From assembly GCA_902772945.1 (NCBI GenBank), contig CACYCU010000065.1, forward strand, positions 1 through 7,873: a stretch of DNA of 7,873 bases, given 5' to 3'. Shown piece after piece: positions 5,385 to 7,873 of this stretch (positions are counted from its first letter, which is position 1; each line of letters opens with the position of its first letter). The notes beneath the pieces were generated by a model. The model searched no databases and was not told the DNA's origin. It was given only the letters and a program-made list of their open reading frames with translations. The DNA comes from an uncultured bacterium. Lineage in GTDB: Bacteria; Cyanobacteriota; Vampirovibrionia; Gastranaerophilales; Gastranaerophilaceae. Position numbers and translations under genes: made by a program.

Positions 5385-5788
5385 TATAATTTATCAATTT
5401 GATCTTTAATTTCTGTTTTTACATAGTTAGTTAATTTGTTCATATTTTTGAATATTTTTTCGGAAACTATATGTTCCATTTTGCATGCTGTTTCCCGAGC
5501 TTGTTTTTCCGGAATATTCAATACAACTTTAAAAAATTCAGCTATATTCTCGTGTTTTTTTAATATATTTTTTGCAATCTTTTCGCCATCATTAGTTAGT
5601 GTGATTGCAGAATATGGAGAATAATTTATTAAACCTTTTGAACTCAGTGTATTTAAGGCACCTGTAACTGAGGCTTTTTTTACAGATAAAGCTTCGGCAA
5701 TTGCCGTAACTTTTGCTTGACCGTTTTTTAATATTTGATTATATATTTCTTCAATATAATCTTCAAGACTAACTGAAAGTTTTTCCAT
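5381..5788 (-). CDS. DtxR/MntR-family metal-dependent transcriptional regulator
   Basis: The 135-residue product is a short DtxR-family repressor: an N-terminal winged helix (about 5-70, recognition region around LSVKKASVTGALNTL, 34-48) and a helical dimerisation and metal-binding domain (about 71-135). It lacks the SH3-like third domain and is thus MntR-sized. Predicted metal ligands by alignment are D10 and E13 (EDYIEEIY), H79 (KKHENI), C102, E105 and H106 (ACKMEH). Aspartate at position 10 is MntR-like, while cysteine at 102 is DtxR/IdeR-like, so Mn(II) versus Fe(II) cannot be assigned. Translation starts at the base after the HAD stop codon, with an excellent AAGGAG (5801-5796) inside the end of the HAD gene. 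It is the last gene of an operon with rseP. No transporter target is in the window. Confidence 0.9.
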   Translation of the reverse strand: MEKLSVSLEDYIEEIYNQILKNGQAKVTAIAEALSVKKASVTGALNTLSSKGLINYSPYSAITLTNDGEKIAKNILKKHENIAEFFKVVLNIPEKQARETACKMEHIVSEKIFKNMNKLTNYVKTEIKDQIDKLY

Positions 5789-6427
5789 TTAAATACTCCT
5801 TAGAATTTCAATGATTTCGTCGGGGTAATTTGCGATATAATCAGCGCCTTTCAAAAAATCTATACTCCTAAATCCCCAAGTTACTCCAATACATTTTAGA
5901 TTTGAGTTTTTTGCTGTTTGAACATCGACATCAGAATCGCCAACGTATATCGCAGACTTAGCACCTAAATCATTTATTGCTTTTAAAACGCCTTGAGGAT
6001 TTGGTTTTTTAGGTATATTTTCAGATTGACCGACAGATATATCTATAAGGTTTTTGAAATATTTTTCGCTCATTTGTTTTACTGCTGCATCAAACTTGTT
6101 TGAAACAACTCCGGTTTTGATATTTTTGTTTTTTAAATATTCAAGAAGGTTTATAATTCCATCGTATGGTTTTGTATTATTGTACATGTTTTTTTGATAT
6201 TCAGCTTTAAAATTTTTTATAGCTTCTTGTAGAATATTGTTGTCAATATTTTCCGGCAATGCTCTTTTAAAAAGGAGTTCAACTCCGTTCCCAACGAAGT
6301 TTTTGATTTCTTCTTTTGTTCTTGTTGGGAATTCCATTTTTTTTAGCACAGAATTTGTACTCTCTTTCAAATCTTCAAGAGTATCAAGCAAAGTTCCATC
6401 CATATCAAAAATTACTGTATCAATCAT
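5789..6427 (-). CDS. HAD-family phosphatase, phosphoglycolate phosphatase-like
   Basis: The 212-residue product is a soluble haloacid dehalogenase phosphatase of the Gph type. Motif I is DMDGTLLDT (8-16) with nucleophile D8 and acid/base D10; motif II is VVSNK with S109; motif III is K141 in PKKPNP; motif IV is VGDSDVD (162-168) with D164 and D168. A helical cap between about 17 and 82 places it in subfamily I. Substrate is not fixed by these motifs: 2-phosphoglycolate, pyrophosphate and other small phosphates are all possible. The ATG at 6427 is 2 nt after the rseP stop and has no Shine-Dalgarno, so it probably relies on translational coupling. Its last codons contain the ribosome-binding site of the DtxR-type gene. 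Confidence 0.9.
   Translation of the reverse strand: MIDTVIFDMDGTLLDTLEDLKESTNSVLKKMEFPTRTKEEIKNFVGNGVELLFKRALPENIDNNILQEAIKNFKAEYQKNMYNNTKPYDGIINLLEYLKNKNIKTGVVSNKFDAAVKQMSEKYFKNLIDISVGQSENIPKKPNPQGVLKAINDLGAKSAIYVGDSDVDVQTAKNSNLKCIGVTWGFRSIDFLKGADYIANYPDEIIEILRSI
5796..5801 (-). promoter_or_regulatory. Shine-Dalgarno of the DtxR-type gene inside the HAD gene
   Basis: AAGGAG on the minus strand lies 7 nt before the ATG at 5788 and within the last codons of the HAD gene. It is the strongest ribosome-binding site in the window and fixes the start of the regulator gene. Confidence 0.85.
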
Positions 6428-6429
6428 AT

Positions 6430-7803
6430 TTATTTGACCAAAAGCGGTTTAACAAGTACATATATATCGTTGAATAATACAAATATTAGCAATATTATCA
6501 GCAGCAAGAAAAATACATTCATAATTTTGTTTGCTATTTCTTCATCTACCGGTTTTCCCATTATTTTTTCAATTAAAAGGAATAATAAATGTCCGCCGTC
6601 CAATGCAGGGATTGGCAAAATATTTAATATAGCAAGATTCATAGAGATTACCGCTGTAAGCAATATTCCATAGAAGATTCCGTCGTGGCTTATGATATCT
6701 CCGCCCATTTTAGTAATCAGTACAACTCCGTGCATATTTTTTAGAGGAATTTTTCCTGTAAATAGCTGCCCCAGTACAATAATCATTGATTTTGTTTCAT
6801 TGTACAGGTAATTCCAGCTGGTAGAGAAGGCTGATTTTATTCCTGTTACAGGTATTAAAATCTCTTTTTGCTCCGGAACTATTCCGATTAATCCTTCACT
6901 GTTTGAAGACATTGGATTTAATTGAATTTCTTGTCCATTTCTCAAAACTTTTACTTCAAGAGGTTTTACATTATCAGACATTGCGTAAGCAATATCGTTT
7001 AGAGAAAAAGTTCCGTCAGCTTCAATATATTTTTTGTTTTGGATTTCATCTCTTATTTTTGTTTGTGCATCTGTTAGTTTTTCTTCTTCTGTTTTGTATA
7101 GTGCAATTGCGTTTAGTATATTTTTATTTAAAAATACTTTGCCTTCATTATTAATTTGAGGAAGCTTTACAATCAAGCCTTTTTCAATAATTTCATCCTG
7201 TTCAAATGCGGGATTTATTTTTTTTAATTGGATATAATTTTGTTCGACATTTTCTTTTGAAACTTTTCCGTCATAAGATGCGCTATACATGGCATATAAG
7301 TATATTCCGTATTTGCTGTCAATTTTTGAACCGTTAATTTCTATTATTTTATCACCGGCTTGAAGGCCTGATTGCCATACACTTGCTTCTTTTGGGGCGT
7401 TAATTTCTTTTACGTATGTATCAAATTTTCCCGACGGCATATTGTGCCATAAAAATGCTGTTAAAAGAACAAGCACAAATGCACAAATTACATTTGCCGT
7501 TACGCCTGCCGAAAAGACAATTGCTCTTTGCCATATAGGTCGATTAAGAAGTCTGTCTTGTGAGTCTTGTGGTATGTCTGAATCTTTGTCATCATCAGGA
7601 AAAGATACATAACCGCCGAACAAAAATGCGTGTATGATGAGTGTAATATCTCCAACCTTCTTTTCCCATAAAGTCGGGCCTATTGGGAGTCCTATCCCAA
7701 ATTTGTCAACTTTTATTTTAAAAAATCTAGCCGAAAAAAAGTGACCGGCTTCGTGAACCAAAATTAGAATACTTATTAATAAAATCATTATGATAGTTGA
7801 CAT
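6430..7803 (-). CDS. rseP: RseP-type site-2 protease (intramembrane zinc metalloprotease)
   Basis: The 457-residue M50 protease cuts membrane-spanning substrates such as anti-sigma factors or signal-peptide remnants within the membrane. The zinc motif HEAGH (17-21) is in the first membrane segment and the third ligand lies in LNILPIPALDGG (393-404, D402). Other membrane segments are near 92-118, 376-398 and 427-447. The beginning of a PDZ domain is at about 129-161 (SGLQAGDKIIEINGSKI) and its end at about 265-308 (SLNDIAYAM, then LEVKVLRNGQEI). Roughly 100 charged residues lie between them. Total length matches two-PDZ E. coli RseP (about 450), but only one GLxxGD motif is seen. The start at 7803 has GGGGGAAG upstream with about 9 nt spacing. 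It heads the operon with the HAD and DtxR-type genes. Confidence 0.94.
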   Translation of the reverse strand: MSTIIMILLISILILVHEAGHFFSARFFKIKVDKFGIGLPIGPTLWEKKVGDITLIIHAFLFGGYVSFPDDDKDSDIPQDSQDRLLNRPIWQRAIVFSAGVTANVICAFVLVLLTAFLWHNMPSGKFDTYVKEINAPKEASVWQSGLQAGDKIIEINGSKIDSKYGIYLYAMYSASYDGKVSKENVEQNYIQLKKINPAFEQDEIIEKGLIVKLPQINNEGKVFLNKNILNAIALYKTEEEKLTDAQTKIRDEIQNKKYIEADGTFSLNDIAYAMSDNVKPLEVKVLRNGQEIQLNPMSSNSEGLIGIVPEQKEILIPVTGIKSAFSTSWNYLYNETKSMIIVLGQLFTGKIPLKNMHGVVLITKMGGDIISHDGIFYGILLTAVISMNLAILNILPIPALDGGHLLFLLIEKIMGKPVDEEIANKIMNVFFLLLIILLIFVLFNDIYVLVKPLLVK

Positions 7804-7830
7804 AAAAATCGCTTCCCCCGTTTTGAAAAT

Positions 7831-7839
7831 ATTTTAACA
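7831..7839 (-). promoter_or_regulatory. Extended -10 promoter element of the rseP operon
   Basis: On the minus strand TGTTAAAAT (7839-7831) is an extended -10 with TAAAAT. No -35 match is seen at 17 nt (ACCAAA). Transcription would start near 7824, leaving a leader of about 20 nt that still contains the GGGGGAAG ribosome-binding site. The remaining upstream bases to 7873 hold no gene I can support. Confidence 0.45.
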
Positions 7840-7873
7840 TGAAAATATATTACTTTGGTATTTTATTAATAAT

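Noticed and set aside
5789..6427. Firm assignment of the HAD gene as phosphoglycolate phosphatase (gph)
   Set aside because: The four HAD motifs and cap fit Gph but also PpaX and related phosphatases, so no symbol was given.
1..7873. CRISPR arrays, tRNA/rRNA genes, insertion sequences, toxin-antitoxin or defence genes
   Set aside because: No regularly spaced repeats, cloverleaf-like sequences, transposase motifs or defence domains were seen; other open frames overlap real genes antisense.

Overview
The window is a 7.9 kb stretch of AT-rich bacterial chromosome (roughly one third G+C by eye). It carries twelve protein genes packed so tightly that only the 143-nt gap at 4972-5114 is longer than about 60 nt, apart from the partly visible upstream edge at 7804-7873. 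No RNA gene, insertion sequence, CRISPR array or prophage gene was seen. Low G+C, a Gram-negative-type gene set and two small proteins of a kind I associate with gut Melainabacteria suggest Candidatus Gastranaerophilales (Cyanobacteria-related, non-photosynthetic). That placement is recognition-based and only moderately sure.

Layout. (1) 4-1081, leftward: a DUF721/DciA-like protein and a TIGR02757 (DUF2400) protein, overlapping. (2) 1134-3295, rightward: a DHH/DHHA1 phosphoesterase of the NrnA type, overlapping a YihY/BrkB membrane protein, then a 67-residue cysteine-cluster protein. (3) 3296-4329, leftward: an exported parvulin prolyl isomerase and a soluble GGDEF diguanylate cyclase. (4) 4387-5384, rightward: a stand-alone HD hydrolase of the Ppx/GppA C-terminal type, then a lineage-type 89-residue protein behind a structured leader. 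(5) 5381-7803, leftward: an apparent operon rseP (site-2 protease), HAD phosphatase, DtxR/MntR-type metal regulator, with 2-nt and 0-nt junctions.

The genes are mostly housekeeping or signalling: nanoRNA/pAp turnover, helicase loading, cyclic-di-GMP synthesis, membrane proteolysis and metal sensing. No defence or mobile system is visible. The less ordinary content lies in the expression signals and small proteins. Four genes (1134+, 3646-, 4329-, 4387+) have a -10-like box ending 7-8 nt before the ATG and no usable Shine-Dalgarno, which predicts leaderless mRNAs. Two of these (GGDEF and HD) are driven divergently by interlocked promoters. Other genes in the same window have clear Shine-Dalgarno sequences (3092+, 5115+, 5788-, 7803-, and with short spacing 1081-). 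Both convergent gene pairs end with touching or overlapping stop codons and have no hairpin terminator between them. RseP appears to carry a roughly 100-residue insertion inside its PDZ domain.
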